From NCBI RefSeq assembly GCF_945859705.1, contig NC_079134.1, forward strand, positions 158,879,718 through 158,943,717: a stretch of DNA of 64,000 bases, given 5' to 3'. Position 1 is the first letter of the stretch; each line of letters opens with the position of its first letter. The stretch comes from Episyrphus balteatus (Eukaryota > Arthropoda > Insecta > Diptera > Syrphidae). Of this stretch, positions 1-13,576 are shown piece after piece. The notes below the pieces were generated by a model. It saw nothing but the letters and a program-made list of their open reading frames with translations, was not told the DNA's origin and ran no database searches. The position numbers and the translations under genes were made by a program.

Positions 1-975
1 TAAAGGAAAAAAAAAAATATATGGGAGTGAGGGACAGGGACAATCTTCCATCGTTTAAGCGATCGATGCAATTTTCTCACAAATTGACTTCAAACACGAA
101 CAAAAATATTTGAAAACAACGGCAACACCTATAATATTTAAACATACATTTCTAAAAAGCTAGGAACTTATTACTATTTGTAAAATTAAAATTAAGTTAA
201 TTAAATGAAGCGTTTTTAAAAAACTGGTAATCAAATTCAGAATTTAAAAAAAAAATGTATTCAAACAATTTTAACAATTTTTTTAAATTTTTTCGAAATA
301 AAATATCCACTTATTTTTAAAATTTGTTTGTTCATATTAATTGTTATTTGAATTGATAAAAGGAAATATCAATATGTATTACGGTTTATGAAAAAAAAAA
401 TAAAAAGTTTTTCATTTTGAAGAATTTTTTTTAATAGAAGTTTTTGAAAAAAAAAATTAACTTTTTTTTTTCAAAGTTCAATATTTAAATATAAAGTTAT
501 TTATACTTCATTCAAGAGCCCTTATGGTTGAGAGTAGAATAGCGAAAGTTTGAAGTTTGACTTATTTGTCAAAGTCCAATGAAATTGAAGTAATTTACAT
601 TTTTTTTTTCAAAACTATAATATATTACCTCTTCGGAATTTAACTAGTAACATCTATATCCAAAAAATTAAAAAAAATTAAATTCTTATTTCATTACTAA
701 ATAGTTTGAAAAAATGCCATTTTAAATTTTTTTAATTACATTTTTTTTCAAAATTATATTAGTTTGAGGACCATTTTTTAAATTTTTAATAGAAATTATT
801 ACAAATAGAAATGAACTTATGGATTTTTAAAAATGTGTTTTTTAAATATTGTAGGTGTTGCCGTTGTGTTCAAAATTTTTTTTTTTGTGTTTGAGGTCAG
901 TTTGTGCGAAAATTGCATTTGTTGGTTAAACAGTGGAAGATTGTCCAATTCTCCCATATAACTTTTTCCCTTAAA
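1..975. mobile_element. Foldback/MITE-like element with ~190-bp inverted arms, at left edge
   Basis: Positions about 1-190 match the reverse complement of about 790-975. Shared landmarks are ATATGGGAG, GACAATCTTCCA, CAACGGCAACACCTA and ATATTTAAA. The middle is plain AT-rich sequence with no coding content. The left tip may lie outside the window, so no target duplication can be called. The 62-aa minus-strand ORF at 817-1005 is part of the right arm and not a gene. Confidence 0.7.
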
Positions 976-3608
976 TTTCCTAGAGATTTTTTTGGTAGGT
1001 ATCATTTAAATTAGAAATTTAAGGAAAAAAATTGGTTTTGCTAAAAAAAATTAATTTTATTAAAAAAATAAAACAATACGGCAACATCGGAAATTTTAAA
1101 CCTATAGAGACTAAATTATTACTAATTACTAACGTTTGAAAAAAAAGATCATCGAAATCGGAGCTCTTCGGCCGGGTTCCCTAATAATTTGCTTTAGTTA
1201 ATCCACTACCTATATGTATTTTTTTTGCATAACAATTTATTATTAGGCAGTGATCAATTTGTCAAAGAACCCCAAGAGCTTTTTGATCAATCAGAAAGCT
1301 GGGGAAAGTATAAATTACTTATTGTTAATTATAATGAATCAATTTTGTACTTATAAGAACTTAATAATTATAAAAATTATATCAATGGACATTTTCGAAT
1401 TTGATATGACAAACTAAATATAAAGTTATATCAAATGAAGTAGAGAATGTTGGAAGGGAAATTAAGGAGAAGATTGCTATTTTAAATGTTAGGATCTAGG
1501 ATGCGCTTGATGCACTAAGATCTGCAAGAATAGTTATACCAAACCACTATTTTAATGAAATGTTATTTATATTAACTAAACTTAAAAACTGTACAAATAT
1601 CTTACATTAATTAAAGACAAATCGATTGGACATCTTAACTATCAAGATCAACAAAATACAAATAAAGTTATAAAAAGTACGACCTTCTTTTTATTATGTC
1701 ATAGATATTATACTAAAGCTCATTAAGATATCAAGGTGAAACAATTAAGACTATTTAGCATTAAAATCAAAAGAAGATTCTAATCTTAACACCTTCCATC
1801 TTTCAATGACCAAGTTTTCTTTTTGTTGCCACAAAGATTAAACTATACAAATAAACAATAAAAAAAACTACGAATAAAGAAGAAGAAGAGAGAAAGGTAA
1901 AATACCTTTTCATATACATCATTGAAAATTTATTTAAAATGCATAATTCATTCTAATTAGATAGAAATATACAAAGTGAAGATTGAATTAAATTTCAAAA
2001 CTTTGTTGGAAAGGTCTTAGAAGATATTTACTTAAAAGTGACTGTAACTTATTATTCTAAAGGTCATTACACTCAACCCTGCTTTAATTAAATTTTAAGT
2101 CATTTAATTTCTTCTCTTAAATAATAAACAATATTTTATTAATGCAGTTATTCAAACTATTTTTAAAGGAAATAAGAACAAATCTTTTAAATAATTAATT
2201 GAGTAATTATATTTTATTTCCTATTCTAATTTGTTTTTAATAGACAAATTTAATTTAGTTTAACCGCACGAAATAAGAGCTGAATATTTTAATTAAATGT
2301 CATCAATTTATCAGATCAATTAGTCCAATTTGTTGATATTTTAAGTATTTGTTTTTTTAATGTCTGATTTTATCTCACAAAAAATTCTTTAAATACAAAA
2401 ACGGACCAAATATAAAAATTAAAAATGGAAATACATAAGTGTTGAGCGGAAATACATAAGTGTAGAGCTGAGGTATGTATGTATATACTTTAACTATGCA
2501 AAATACAATTTACATGAGGGAATCGCCTTTTTTAAGATTTAGGTTTTCATTACAACATTCTTGACATTTATTCCTTTGTTTAAGAGGAGGAGTAGATAGT
2601 CAAAAAGTTAATTTAAAAATATTGACTTTTAGACCAACTTTTTTTTGTGGAGAGTGAAGGTTTAAAATCATGGAGGTAGATAATTTCAGTTCCAGGAATT
2701 TAAAAAAAATCAAAAAATCACTCCACTTAAAATAAAAATAATTTTAATAATTTTTTATTATTTTTGTTATTTTTTTCTTCGTTATAACATAAAATTAAAT
2801 TTATTTTCTAATTTAACGATTGAAATAATAGGGATGCATCTAGAAATTTAATTGTTTTGATAAAAAAAAGTTTTCATTTCTATTTAATTTTAATATACCC
2901 AAAAAAGGGTTCCCGGACCACTTCCATAAATGATTTTTAAATGGCTTAAAAATATAACAAAACCAACTAATGGCCCTTAGTAATAGATCCGAATTTAGAA
3001 AACTCGATTTAAGCACAAAAATTAATAGAAATAAAACATGCATTTAACTTCTAAACTTAGAATTGGTTTAGAAACAATTCACCCATATTTATAGGTCGAT
3101 TTTAAAATCATAGCACATAGATGTAGGTTTAATTTTTTGTTTAAATTGAGCTTTCGCTAAATGTGGGTCTTTTATTAATAGCCAATTATTTTAACTTATT
3201 TATTTTTGTCACTTATAAATAACATTTTTCATGAATTTTTACATGTCTTACAAAAATCAATAATTTAATTATTTATAAATATTTTAATAAAAGTTGTATC
3301 GAGAAAAATAGCGCCTTGTAGCAAAACGTTTTAAAATGCCAACATTTTAATGATCTAATCATTACGCTGCAATCAGTTTTTGAAAATCTATCACTGTACA
3401 CTTTTTCCATGAGTACTGTCCATCAATTAGCCGTCATTACGGGAACGCTTGTTTTGGGATATAGTTAGATTAAAATTATATTTGTTTTTCGAGGCCACTA
3501 CAGTATAACTACAAAATATTTCGTTTTATATTAGGTGATAAAAAAAAATCAATTAGGTATGGTTTAAAGGCCGTTTCCGATAACACTTTAGGAATAAATA
3601 ATGTATTA
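976..3608. other. AT-rich noncoding stretch
   Basis: No coding exon, RNA gene or clear repeat structure was recognised. The sequence is very AT-rich with many A and T homopolymers. A short duplicated phrase, GGAAATACATAAGTG, occurs twice in tandem around 2425-2463. Confidence 0.5.
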
Positions 3609-4238
3609 CACTGGTCGGCAACAAAAAAAGACCTTGAACCAAACCATACTTTTCTAAAGGATTTTTGTGTGCTGATTTCGAATCCGAAGTGAAAATTTCA
3701 CTGGCACGTCACGTTTTCGAAATATTGGAATATTAACAGGCCAAAAAAGCATTTTTTTTTTGGTATTTTTGGCGTTGAATTTAATCACCGTTAAATTTTT
3801 TTTTGCAAAACTACTTATGCAATCTAAAAAAGCCACATTTTATCCTTTTAAATATGGTAATTTTTTGTTTTAGTTATTTTTTTCTAAAAGATATTTGATA
3901 TAGAAGTGTGTGATATCTCAAAATCTTGGTGGTTAAGGTAACATATGGTTTTTTGAAGCAGATTTGAAGTAAATTACAGTTTTCGACTCTTGATTTCGAT
4001 AAAAAAAGCAAAATATTATGGGAAAATATATATATATTTTAGATCAAACGTCAAAAAACATTTCATTCAAAATTAGTTTTTGGGAGTTTTTAGCGAAAAT
4101 AGTGATGAGCATAGCTCAAAAACTAGACGTGTTGGAATAAATCTGTAAACAGTTTTGAATTCAGCACACTCAAATTAATTAGAATCACCTTACAGAGTTT
4201 TTGCTGTCGACTTTTTTTTTGTTTTTTGCCGACCAGTG
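3609..4238. mobile_element. 630-bp DNA element with CACTGGTCGGCAAC inverted ends
   Basis: The left end CACTGGTCGGCAACAAAAAA (3609-3628) is mirrored at the right end, where GCCGACCAGTG closes at 4238. TTA abuts both ends (3606-3608 and 4239-4241), suggesting a 3-bp target duplication. CACTG-type tips with 3-bp duplications occur in CACTA/EnSpm elements, but no transposase is visible, so the superfamily is a guess. The interior ORF at 3654-3836 is chance. Confidence 0.7.
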
Positions 4239-6041
4239 TTATTACCGACTTAATTCTTCCTGCGTTTGGTATTTTTAGTTAGAATGCTATCCAACTAGGC
4301 TAGAATATTTACCTACTTTTATAAAAAAAATCTTCCTAAGGACGAAAAAGAAAAACACTTTTGGCCTAGCCTAGGTATTTCTGACATGCAAAAAAGATTA
4401 TAGAAATTATTCCTTGAATAATGAAACAAAGTCTTATTGGGTTTATTAAAGGCCTATACTAATTTCATAACCGTGTTTTATTTTCATCGTGATCCAGATC
4501 AGATCACTGTATTTATTTGCTTAACAACAGAAGCAGGCTCCTGTTTGTTATTGGTTCTGGATTTCAAGGAAAAAAAGTACGGGTAACATAACATTGAATC
4601 ATTCAAATTGTTATTATTTTTAGATCCCTGCAATCATTGTGAAGATACCCCAACCATTTCGGATAAAGTTCGTCTAGTACTATTTTAGGTGGTTAATTTA
4701 ATAATACGTCGTTTTTGCCCTGATCGTTTATGGACAGATAAATGATAGCAATTGAGCTTGAAATTTGTTATGTATCAAAAACAAAGTTGAGTTTTCGAAT
4801 TTCGAAATTTTCCACCTTCATGATTTTGACCCAGCTGCACTGTTGAAAGCTTTGTCAAAAGCATACCTTTTATAAGGTACCTTGTATCCTCATAATACAT
4901 TATATCGCAAGTAAAAATCTTATGTTTTAACTTGATACTTCGCATCTGTGGACTCTGACAAACTAATGACTTTCACATTAAACATTGACCGATCAGATAT
5001 TCACTATAGCTTTATGTACCTATTTAACATACCTGAAGTTAGTTAGTACCAACATTAGTATTGGATTAAAAAAAAAAAAACTTTATAAAATTGTTGTTAT
5101 CTAATATTAATTACGGCAACATCGCAATTCCCAACTTGACTTTAATCGTATTATGATTCTTATACAAGTTTCCTTGCACATATAAAATTTTCTTTCACAA
5201 ATTGTCAATCTTGATTCCGATTCTCTGGTTGATGTATGAGATTACGTGATCGTTATGCAGCAGAACACGTTTCTGTACCAGATCACGCGGAGCATCTAAG
5301 AATGGGCATCTTCAATTGAGGAACAAGTTTTACTCGTGCAACCATAACAGATATGATATTATTATGGTTGTAAGAGATTAAGTTGAAAATATTGTTGTTT
5401 TTTTTTAGAATATGTAGCTTATGCTCAACTTGTGTATTCCTTAATCTTCCCGAATATCATAAGGTGATATTAATTTAATTTATCTTTGTGGAATCTAACT
5501 GTTTCTTAGATTTTTGTATCTATATGATCATTTAATATCAATAAGGAAGATGAAGAATTTTAACTTATTTTTTTTTAATAAGTTTTTGTCTAAGAAAATA
5601 AAGAAAAATTGATATATATTTTAGATCTGATCATTTGCTACTCTTCCATTGTTCAAGTTAATAAGCCCTCGTTTATCGAACAAGTTTTTACAATGGCGCC
5701 TAACCAGAACTGAGAATCGTTTAATTTTCTCATTAATATCTGTCACATTTTTAAAACCCAAAACAAAACACTTACCTAACTTTTATTTATTATGAATTTG
5801 CATAAATTGCTTAATCTAACACTCAACATGTTAAAAAAAAAAACGACCAATATTGTGAGAGCATTAAAAATTCCAAAAACCATTGTTGGAAGAATTTAAA
5901 TAAAAGAAATACGAGAAATCGATTGTCAAAAAGTTTTATTTACATCGTTAAAAATAAGATCAGTGACCTTATATTTGGTCATACAAAAAATATATTCATA
6001 AAAGGAAATAAACAAATACTTATGTATGTAATTTAGATGTA
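4239..6041. other. AT-rich noncoding stretch
   Basis: No coding or RNA gene signature was found on either strand. It separates the CACTG-ended element from the first large hairpin element. Confidence 0.4.
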
Positions 6042-7916
6042 GCCCAGTCATTTTAGTCATTTTTAAGCCCAATCTGCGGAAAAATTCCTACTGGGCTGAA
6101 TTTTGGTATACAGCTTAATGACGGCTTTGTTATGAAGATGTGAAAAATCGACATTGATATCGTGTCCGCGTTAAGAGTTATAGGGGTCAAAAGGTCACAA
6201 AACCTGGTTTTTCACGATTTTCAGCAAAACGGTAAGTCTTATCAAAAAATTTTCAATACAAGAATTGTAGACCAGATTATTATATATAAAAAGTGTCATG
6301 ACACTTTTTTTCCTAAGACCCACCGTTTCTTAGGTATAACGATTCAAAAAGTTGAAGTTTAGTTGTAATCGTCATAATCCTATTCCTGAAAAAAAAACTC
6401 CTAACTGAAAAGTTCCTGAAATTTCATTATTTTTTAGCTTGAATTTCGTTCCTCAACTGTTAAGAATATGGGGAAACCAAAAAAAAATGGAAATTTTCGC
6501 CATTTTTCCGATTGGGGCCCTTCTCCCGAAACCATTTCCCTGGGAATTTTTGTTTAGAATATGTCTGAAAATATACAGGGTGTGCAATAAAGAATGGACA
6601 ACCCTAAAACGGCTTATAGCTACACTTATGATTGTTCTAAAAACAGATAGAAAAAAGTTCTATCGCAACCAGTTCATAAAATATGGACTTTTTTTCGTTC
6701 AGTGTATTTTAAATTTTATCATCTTATGTTTTCGTTCACTACAACCACGAATGAATGAATTTTATTTATTTCTTTTTTTTATAATTTTCTACAATAATTG
6801 GATGAGTACATAAAAGCTTTAAAAATTTCATAGCTATTGCACATTTTCGTAAAAAAAAATTTTGAAATCTGTTTTTTGATGAAAAATGTAAAAAAAATAT
6901 TTTATGAAAAATTTTAAACACCTGTGGTATAAAATAAATCTATAGAAACCTAGGTGGCCATCTTTCTTAAAAATATTCTCCTTATACCAGAATATTTTTA
7001 AGAAAGTTGGCCACCTAGGTTTCTATAGATTTATTTTATACCACAGGTGTTTAAAATTTTTCATAAAATACTTTTTTTACATTTTGCATCAAAAAACAGA
7101 TTTCAAAATTTTTTTTACTAAAATGTGCAATAGCTATGAAATTTTTAAAGCTTTTATGTACTCATCCAATTATTGTAGAAAATTATAAAAAAAAGAAATA
7201 AATAAAATTCATTCATTCGTGGTTGTAGTGAACGAAAACATAAGATGATAAAATTTAAAATACACTGAACGAAAAAAAGTCCATATTTTATGAACTGGTT
7301 GCGATAGAACTTTTTTCTATCTGTTTTTAGAACAATCATAAGTGTAGCTATAAGCCGTTTTAGGGTTGTCCATTCTCTATTGCACACCCTGTATATTTTC
7401 AGACATATTCTAAACAAAAATTCCCAGGGAAATGGTTTCGGGAGAAGGGCCCCAATCGGAAAAATGGCAAAAATTTCCATTTTTTTTTGGTTTCCCCATA
7501 TTCTTAACAGTTGAGGAACGAAATTCAAGCTAAAAAAATAATGAAATTTCAGGAACTTTTCAGTTAGGAGTTTTTTTTTCAGGAATAGGATTATGACGAT
7601 TACAACTAAACTTCAACTTTTTGAATCGTTATACCTAAGAAACGGTGGGTCTTAGGAAAAAAAGTGTCATGACACTTTTTATATATAATAATCTGGTCTA
7701 CAATTCTTGCATTGAAAATTTTTTGAAAAGACTTACCGTTTTGCTGAAAATCGTGAAAAACCAGTTTTTGTGACCTTTTGACCCCTATAACTCTTAACGC
7801 GGACACGATATCAATGTCGATTTTTCACATCTTCATAACAAAGCCGTCATTAAGCTGTATACCAAAATTCAGCCCAGTAGGAATTTTTCCGCAGATAAAA
7901 CCTAAAATTAATGGAC
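6042..7916. mobile_element. 1.9-kb near-perfect hairpin (foldback) element, TA-flanked
   Basis: Arms of about 905 bp (about 6072-6978 and 6990-7896) are near-identical reverse complements separated by an 11-nt loop at 6979-6989. Paired minus- and plus-strand ORFs of 124 aa and 66 aa in the two arms are mirror copies, differing at only one or a few residues each; nothing suggests they are real proteins. Beyond the arms the tips differ: the left reads GCCCAGTCATTTTAGTCATT and the right, reverse-complemented, GTCCATTAATTTTAGG. Both are bordered by TA (6040-6041, 7917-7918). The same two tips bound the 427-bp element at 37462, which defines this as a family. The high arm identity indicates recent origin or gene conversion between arms. 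Confidence 0.9.
6576..7391. repeat. Inner inverted repeat with CAGGGTGTGC ends inside the 6-kb hairpin
   Basis: Within both arms, TA followed by CAGGGTGTGCAATA (6576 onward) mirrors TATTGCACACCCTG followed by TA (ending 7391). These are transposon-like tips of the same style as the 61354 element. It may be an older element carried into the palindrome. Because the flanks are also symmetric, it need not be a separate insertion. Confidence 0.5.
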
Positions 7917-8749
7917 TAATGGTACATATTTAATGTTTATGGTTATTTTTTCTGTAGGAATGAATACGTTTGGCCAAATTCCCAAATGCAGAGAGAATTT
8001 ATTGCAAACAATATAGGGTTTGTGAGTCATACAAAAAAGAAGTAGTATAAAAAAGTAGGTCTCGAAATTCTGTCTGATGTCTGTCTATTGGTATTTATCT
8101 CGTCTCGAGCTGCAATCCACACCACTTGAGCAATTTGCTTAAATTCTATAACATTTTAGTGACTTTAAAGTTAAAACCAGGGTTGTAAAAATCATTTTAT
8201 TTTTAATGCATTTGCAAATTTTTAAAAAAATATTTATTGCAACTAAAGCATTAAAAAAAATGTTATTGCAAATGAAAAAAATTTGCATTGAAAATAAAAT
8301 TTTTATTGCAAAGACAAATATTTTGCATTGAAAAAAAATTATATTGCAAATAAAAAATTTTCTTCTTAGAGCCAATTTTTCAATCTTCTAATAAACAGTC
8401 AGTTAACTGTTCGACGAATAAAGTTATTAGGCTCATAAACAATCCGATAAAAACATTGAATTTTTCAATCAAGAATAATTTATTCTACAGAATAACAAAA
8501 AAAAAATTGTCAAATTCAAAAATATTGAAAATTAAACGTCATTTTTATTCATGATTGTTTTTGTTTTTTGTGTTCCACTGTATTTTTTTCAAAATTCTTT
8601 CAAAACAGCTTTGACAACTGACACAATATTTTTGTTGAGATTATTCCTTAGAATAATTTTTATTCGTCTCTGAAAGAAGCAGATAGTTTTATTCTTAGGA
8701 ATAAGCTATATCTGCCTGTTGAAAAATTGATTTTTTCTCTATCCTTATA
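7917..8749. other. Noncoding gap with short inverted-repeat debris
   Basis: No gene is visible. Around 8215-8360, phrases built on ATTGCAAA alternate in both orientations, giving degenerate local repeats. The text near 8370-8400 (CCAATTTTTCAAT) recurs inverted beyond the right end of the next hairpin element (about 10480-10500), so that repeat family may extend outside the TA-bounded core. Confidence 0.4.
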
Positions 8750-10443
8750 GCTCAGGGAAATTAGTCAAAATATGGGCATGAAATCGCATTTTTCGCGGGA
8801 CAAAATTTTTTTCATGAAATGTGTTCGGGTGATTGTCCTTATCATAAAAGTCAATTTGTTGGTATAATTGGAGGTTGGGAACAGCCGCCATCTTGGAAAA
8901 GAGATTGGAATCGTTTTTATTGAATAGCTCCATTGTTATTCATTTTAACAAAAAATGACAAAGGTAAGACTTATTAACAATAAAATTATCTAAGAGATGA
9001 TATACAAAACAATTCCGTGAGTTGATTAAATAAAATTTTATAGTTGGTCAAAGTGCGGGTTTGTATTTCAAGGTTGGGACAAAATGACATTTTTTCATAT
9101 ATCTGACGAACTTTCGATTTGTTTAGATAATTCTTCATGAATGAATTGTAGAACTTATAATTACCTATAAAATGAGCCCACAATCGTTATTGTCACCATC
9201 GTATTGTAGAAGTAATCTAACTCCGAATCTCTCCATGTACTAGTCAAAAGTAAGAAAAAAGCTGTTTTTTTTGCTAGTAGGTCGAGAAAATTTTGGGAGT
9301 AGAGGTATGACCAAAATATAAGTACGCAGTTTTGCAGCCATACGCGTGTTAATGTCGATTTCAAAGGTCTCACAACTCTAATTTTGTGCTTTATATGGTT
9401 TTTGGGGGGTTAAATAACGTAAGTTTTCCAGTTAATGTGAATGGGCTAAATTTATACTATTTGAAATTATAAATATACAAGCTGATGCTCTATTATTTTT
9501 CCTAAATCTGGACACCTCAATCTCGGCTATGGGGTTAATAGAACTCACGATATAAGCTTTTTTAACTAACCATATCAGGCTTTTCAATTCAAATAAACAA
9601 ACAAAAATCTAAACAAAAAAAGCTTCTAAAACATAATCGTATAAACGGCTTATATATAGTTCTATTGGTCACATCCTCAAGATTGGGGTGTTCAGATTTA
9701 GGAAAAATAATAGAGCATCAGCTTGTATATTTATAATTTCAAATAGTATAAATTTAGCCCATTCACATTAACTGGAAAACTTACGTTATTTAACCCCCCA
9801 AAAACCATATAAAGCACAAAATTAGAGTTGTGAGACCTTTGAAATCGACATTAACACGCGTATGGCTGCAAAACTGCGTACTTATATTTTGGTCATACCT
9901 CTACTCCCAAAATTTTCTCGTCCTACTAGCAAAAAAAACAGCTTTTTTCTTACTTTTGACTAGTACATGGAGAGATTCGGAGTTAGATTACTTCTACAAT
10001 ACGATGGTGACAATAACGATTGTGGGCTCATTTTATAGGTAATTATAAGTTCTACAATTCATTCATGAAGAATTATCCAAACAAATCAAAAGTTCGTCAG
10101 ATATATGAAAAAATGTCATTTTGTCCCAACCTTGAAATACAAACCCGCACTTTGACCAACTATAAAATTTTATTTAATCAACTCACGGAATTGTTTTGTA
10201 TATCATTTCTTAGATAATTTTATTGTTAATAAGTCTTACCTTTGTCATTTTTTGTTAAAATGAATAACAATGGAGCTATTCAATAAAAACGATACCAATC
10301 TCTTTTCCAAGATGGCGGCTGTTCCCAACCTCCAATTATCCCAACAAATTGACTTTTATGATAAGGACAACCACCCGAACACATTCCATGAAAAAAATTT
10401 TGTCCCGCGAAAAATGCGATTTAAATTACTAATTTCCCTGGGC
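8750..10443. mobile_element. 1.7-kb hairpin (foldback) element, TA-flanked
   Basis: Left arm about 8750-9560 and right arm about 9640-10443 are close reverse complements around a spacer of roughly 80-100 nt. Tips read GCTCAGGGAAATTAGT (left) and, reverse-complemented, GCCCAGGGAAATTAGT (right), each next to TA (8748-8749, 10444-10445). Mirror ORFs of 70 aa and 65 aa in the arms are duplicates of one another, not genes. A degraded relative is at about 14.0-15.6 kb. Confidence 0.87.
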
Positions 10444-10445
10444 TA

Positions 10446-13436
10446 TTAGGAATAAGTACTACCTGACTGTTTAAATGACTATTGAAAAATTGGCCCTTAA
10501 AGAAAAAAAAAATTCCAACGCAAAATGTGTTCATTAAAAACTTTTTTTTTTAATACTCGTCGAATTTTCTACAATTTTTGGCTATTGTTTTTATTTGCAA
10601 AAAGTTTCAATATTTTAAGCAACTTGTACGTTTAGAGCATCAAGTAGATGAAGTAAAAAGATAGAAGATCATGTTCTAAACTGTGCTAATTTTATAAGCT
10701 CTTATCATAGAATTGCTCTTTGTGTTCAGCTTTTTCTGTTTCCATTTGATGAATCGAAACTTAAATAATAATTTATGTTGAACTTAAACTAAACATATTG
10801 TCCTCTGCGTAAAGTGCCACATAAGGATTTATGTAGAACTTAAATGCTTAAGTTTCGATTCAGCAAACTTGTCTAATAGATTTTAATTAGTCAATAATGT
10901 GTGTATATGAATTTTCGTTTATGATATTAGGTCCATATTCATTATTATTTGACTTTTTGTTTCAACTGTCAAAAAGAATAAATTTCATGCGATAAATCTC
11001 AAAATTTAACTAACGATGTGTCATGGCTAATGAACGATAAAAAAGGTCAACTTCATTTCCATATCAAATTAGAAAAAAAAAAATCTTTTATAAACTTTGT
11101 CATAAATTATATAAAGTGTTCATTGAGTAGGTGTCTAACTTCGGATTGTCTTCTTATTATGTATTCATAAAACAAGTTAGTCGATTTAAAAGATACAAAA
11201 TATTTATTTATGAGAAAATAAAAAGAAAAACCCTTTAAATGAGTTAGACTAACAAATCAATGACATTTTATCTAACGGTTGTTTAAACTTAAACAATCCT
11301 TAAGATTTTTTTTTTAACTAAGGTAAAAACAAGTTTTTCTTATACTAAAAGCTTTTCGTTTTTCGTGACATAAGAGGTATTAAATTGATAGATCTGTCAA
11401 ATTGATATTTTTCTTATTATTCTAAGGGGTAAGGTCATTTTTGAAAATTTAATAGGTATCAACTTTTTCATACCTACAAGTTTATTTAGGTAAAACCACT
11501 GATTATAATTAGATCATTTTAAAGAGTTATCTCCCATCAATCTTTAAACGTCAAAAATGACAGACACTACTCTCCCGAGTGCGATTCCGATTGATGCAAA
11601 TTTTCAAGATAATGTCGGTTTCATCAAAATGAAAACGTTTGACGTTTGTGAAATGAATGAATCTCAACTGAAGTTAAGAACTTTGAAAGGCTCTGATTGA
11701 TCTGCTGTCATCAAAACTAAGATGGCTCCCAGTTTTGTATGACAGATGACCAATTAAACAATCTGAACTTGAATTAAGATGGTTTGGGTTTTTGAACGAA
11801 GACTTCAACTTTGATTAGCACCGGTTACTGTAATTTACCTTGCATGATTTTACTTTACTAAAACATGAATTTCCTGCTGACTAGCTGTCACATTCCATTT
11901 TAATTCACTTTCAATCCCAAACCACTGTCAAACCACTAAAAAAAAATATAGTCACCGCTAGAACCGATTTAGTGAGAGTTTATTTCTCTCCATATGAAAT
12001 ATTTTTATTTAAAATGCAAAAATGTTATTATGTCCATATGTGCATATAAGAAAAAAAAAAATGAAATCGAACAGACCCGTTTCGAAATGAAGCAAAAAAA
12101 TGAAAAAAAAAAAATCTCCCATTAAAATCTGGTAAATAATTCGCATTAACCACAAGATAAAAACAATCTTATTAATAAAAACCAAATGCGTTTTAAACAA
12201 CATCAAAGTCCAATGAATAAGTTAGGCTCACATGATGTTAAGTCCAGCGAAGTGCACTGTTTGTTCAGTATATACAAGGTGTGAATGCCATGCATGTTTA
12301 TGTTTAACCAACCAACCATTCGTGCCAACTTTGATATGCGGTGAAATCCATAGAAATATTGTATGGATATACATATGTAGGACTTTCGATTATTGTGAGT
12401 CTGTGAGTTGAGTTGTACTTGTAATAATCATACAACTTTTGCAGTTCCAATTGCAATGGTCGGCAAAATTATGATTATTCATTCTATGCGTGCAAAGAGA
12501 AAAAAACTTCTATGGAATTGAGGAGAGAGAATATTTATGTTTGTATGTTGTATGTTCTGGTCATTGGATGTCTAGTGGACTAGATGTTTATCTGCATAAA
12601 GATCTATAGAAATTGCATTTGGCTTTAGCTATATAGCTAAATGTATGTTGTCCTCTAAAAAAGGTGTATACTTATCTTTACATTTATTTAGGCCATATAT
12701 ACGAATGAAGTTAAGTCGAAGTTAAAAAGTAATAATAACGGTGGCATTTATATGATTGATGACATTTAAATGAGATTGATGATACAAGACGTTTATTTAA
12801 AATGATTTATAGGACAATAGAAAGTTAATGATGACATCAAGCACTTCTTATCGATGAAGCGCTAAAATGACGAAAGCCATGACACATAAAAGTCTGGAAT
12901 ATCAACAACCTACATAATATTGACCTAGAGGAACTATTTATTTTTTGTCTCTTGTTCTCTTCTTCTTACACAAATAAGACGAAGATAATGAAACAAAGAA
13001 TACTGCAAGTGGGATAACGCCCCAATTCACTCAGAATAAAAATGGGTCAGGTATATTTGAAATTGGTGCATTACCCATAACTTGGACAAGTTCTGTTTTA
13101 GAAAATAAAATAACTTTTGAAAACAAAATGTGGAATAATTTCAGGACACATTAGGCTGTATGAAACCAACAGCTTTATGTGTCCTTAAATTATTTCTTCC
13201 ACTTTATTTTAGAATAATCTTTTTTATCAAAAAACAAAACCGACTTCCATGGATCAAAACTGGGTTTTTCTAATAGTTGCTATGGCTATGGCAGCCACCA
13301 GCTTATACAATACAAAAAGAATTATCAAAATTCGTTCACTCAGTCCAAAGTTATGCGGTAACAAACATAAAAAAAAAAAAAAATACAGGCGAATTGAATA
13401 CCTCCTCCTTTTTCGAAGTCGGTAAAAAATGAACAC
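10446..13436. other. Noncoding stretch, partly less AT-rich
   Basis: No exon or RNA gene was recognised. Positions 11530-12000 and 12230-12660 have fewer homopolymer runs than their surroundings and could be ancestral single-copy sequence, but no function can be assigned. The ORFs at 12009-12206 and 13254-13436 are low-complexity Phe/Ile-rich readings of AT sequence. Confidence 0.4.
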
Positions 13437-13440
13437 TTAA

Positions 13441-13576
13441 TCCTAATTTATTCACTCTCCATTATATTTAAAAGCTCCATTAAAAATTAGAAAACTGTCA
13501 AATCGCATACAAATTTAAAAAAATTCCCTTTTTTAATGGCGGGTTAAAATTTAATGGAGTGTGAATAAATTGGTCC
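13441..13576. mobile_element. 136-bp MITE, copy 1, flanked by TTAA
   Basis: Inverted ends TCCTAATTTATTCACTCTCC and the mirror of GGACCAATTTATTCAC enclose 136 bp, with TTAA on each side (13437-13440, 13577-13580). A second 136-bp copy lies at 55680-55815. TTAA targets point to piggyBac mobilisation, but the size and lack of coding make it non-autonomous. Confidence 0.75.

Noticed and set aside
6439..7528. Pair of identical 124-aa ORFs on opposite strands
   Set aside because: They are mirror images created by the hairpin arms, with no recognisable domain and no conserved gene context.
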